DNA of 7,023 nucleotides from Sulfurovaceae bacterium (GTDB taxonomy: Bacteria > Campylobacterota > Campylobacteria > Campylobacterales > Sulfurovaceae): NCBI GenBank assembly GCA_029933395.1, contig JAOZOG010000108.1:1-7023 (forward strand), given 5' to 3'. Below the pieces are notes generated by a model. The model worked only from the letters and a program-made list of their open reading frames with translations, searched no databases and was not told the DNA's origin. Position numbers and translations under genes: made by a program. The number at the start of each line of letters is the position of its first letter. The stretch's first letter is position 1. Shown in pieces: positions 6,062 to 7,023 of the stretch.

Positions 6062-7023
6062 AATCCCTCCGTGTTTTGTCTTCGAACGGCCACCCTCCGG
6101 TCTCCGCAGTCACCGCACTCTCTTCGTCCCCATACGCATCGTCGAACGGCACGACGGAACCACTGCCGCCGGACATGAAGCGTATGGCCTCCATCCTGCA
6201 CACGGACGACAGTGCGTCTACGAGGTCGTCGTTCACGGCCCTGCAGGCTTCCGAGTCGCACAGCTCGAGCTGTTCCATCAGGGCCTCCGCGTCGTCCCCG
6301 GTATCGACGATCGTCAGCCGTCCGGAATTCACGACCGGAACCAGTGCCTTGATCCTCGATATCTTGGACCCGGCCACGGACAGCTCCTCTACGTTCATCC
6401 ACTGCTGGTAGTCCAGCATCCGCCTGTCCATCTCCGGCTTCAGCGCCAGCCTGAACGACCCCTTCTCTATTCCGACGGTGTCGAATCCATACATCGAGTG
6501 CAGAGAGAACAGCCCGTCCAGCACGGCGTCCGTGGTTCCGCGCATCTGTTTCGGAACCACCCACCACGACCCGTTGGCGTCTATTCCGACAACCGCGAAA
6601 GCGCTGTAGTCGGCACTCTCCTTCTCGCTGAACGCGCCGTCGAGCGCGCACACCCACCAGCAGTCCGACGGTATGTCTCCACGGCCTGCCGTCCTTATTC
6701 TCGACGTATCGAATATGCCCGTCTCCGGAGAGGTGAGCTTCAGCTCATACTCCCGGAGCCACTCGGAGATCATGCCCGCGTCACGATACTCCGCGCGCCT
6801 TTTCTCGATCCATTCGTCGCTGAACCTGTCGGGCCATACGCCCGGTTCCAGGGGTATCTCGACGGTGGGATGCTGTTCGCACAGCTTCATGAACAGGTCG
6901 TTCCTGCTCAAAGGCGTGCCTACGGCGTAGATTTCACCGTCGGGAGCCAGCGAAGGGAGCAGTGCGCCGTAGAACCATCGGTTGAGCCTGTCCACCCTGA
7001 CACGGTTCATGACCAGCTCGTCG
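6054..7023 (-). CDS. terL: Phage terminase large subunit, C-terminal part (5' end off window)
   Basis: This is the packaging motor protein: the ATPase that drives DNA through the portal and the nuclease that cuts the concatemer. The frame is open to the right edge, so the N-terminal ATPase half with the Walker A motif is missing and the true start is outside the window. Numbering from the first visible Met (7010-7008), an acidic DELV just upstream sits near the expected Walker B region. RWFYGALLP (11-19) and the coupling motif VGTPLS (30-35) are typical of terminases. The RNase H-like nuclease domain follows. Its candidate metal ligands are D124 in ALDGAF, D134 in SADYSAF, E182 in GIEKG and the acidic cluster NDDLVDAL (260-267). 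The TGA stop lies inside the start of the portal gene, an 8-bp overlap that suggests translational coupling. The family call is from motif recognition and is secure. Confidence 0.95.
   Translation of the reverse strand, partial: DELVMNRVRVDRLNRWFYGALLPSLAPDGEIYAVGTPLSRNDLFMKLCEQHPTVEIPLEPGVWPDRFSDEWIEKRRAEYRDAGMISEWLREYELKLTSPETGIFDTSRIRTAGRGDIPSDCWWVCALDGAFSEKESADYSAFAVVGIDANGSWWVVPKQMRGTTDAVLDGLFSLHSMYGFDTVGIEKGSFRLALKPEMDRRMLDYQQWMNVEELSVAGSKISRIKALVPVVNSGRLTIVDTGDDAEALMEQLELCDSEACRAVNDDLVDALSSVCRMEAIRFMSGGSGSVVPFDDAYGDEESAVTAETGGWPFEDKTRRDYD
6532..6560. repeat. Perfect 9-bp inverted repeat made of two GGAACCA words
   Basis: GTGGTTCCG (6532-6540) and CGGAACCAC (6552-6560) are exact complements flanking an 11-base loop. 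It lies inside the terminase nuclease domain, coding for WWVVPKQMRGTTD. Both arms are the full nine-base consensus of the dispersed word. Confidence 0.75.

Larger units (their letters stand above)
299..6559. repeat. Dispersed short word CGGAACCAC (core GGAACCA), 24 copies
   Basis: GGAACCA reads on the plus strand starting at 340, 1229, 1933, 2014, 2461, 3125, 3624, 3810, 4130, 4475, 4731, 5801, 5868, 6156, 6337 and 6553. Its complement TGGTTCC starts at 299, 812, 1173, 1428, 3547, 3835, 5485 and 6533. The base before the core is always C (20) or G (4), and the base after it is C in 17 copies, so 15 copies match CGGAACCAC in full. Sites are scattered at about 290-bp intervals over every gene, and two are intergenic. 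Copies with other bases after GGAACC are few (about six). The count was made by eye, so one or two could be missed. Function unknown. Confidence 0.85.

Overview
The window is a stretch of a tailed-phage or prophage genome, entirely within the virion morphogenesis module. All eight genes I can support lie on the minus strand, so transcription runs from the high-coordinate end to the low end. In that direction the order is: large terminase (5' end off the window), portal, scaffold, major capsid protein, a small pyocin-knob protein, an unrecognised 151-residue protein, a 138-residue small virion-type protein, and the first 314 codons of a larger structural protein cut by the left edge. The capsid protein has the sequence pattern of the N4-gp56 family. 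With the P22-like portal, this points to a short-tailed (podovirus-type) phage.

About 97% of the window is coding. Junctions are tight: an 8-bp overlap between terminase and portal, then gaps of 21, 49, 9, 71, 61 and 13 bp. Most genes have a clear purine-rich Shine-Dalgarno sequence. There are no RNA genes, integrases, insertion sequences, CRISPR arrays or convincing rho-independent terminators. The one AT-rich pocket is the leader of the capsid gene (about 3340-3400). It holds a plausible promoter and an 8-bp inverted repeat that brackets the capsid ribosome binding site and start codon.

The DNA is GC-rich, near 58% by eye. It uses AGG/AGA for arginine, ATA for isoleucine and GGA for glycine freely. 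None of the seven visible stop codons is TAG, and I found no CTAG tetranucleotide. The strong Shine-Dalgarno sequences argue against a Bacteroidetes-type host. Beyond that I cannot assign a host.

The genes form one assembly line. The scaffold and capsid proteins build the procapsid on the portal ring. The terminase docks on the portal, pumps DNA in and cuts it. The downstream small proteins are likely decoration, head-completion or ejection components.

The most unusual signal is a dispersed word, CGGAACCAC, with core GGAACCA. I count 24 copies of the core over both strands, where composition predicts about one. The copies fall in three codon contexts and in two of the three largest intergenic gaps, and some form close inverted pairs able to fold into 8-9 bp hairpins. 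I know of no described element with this sequence, and it is the best candidate here for something new.
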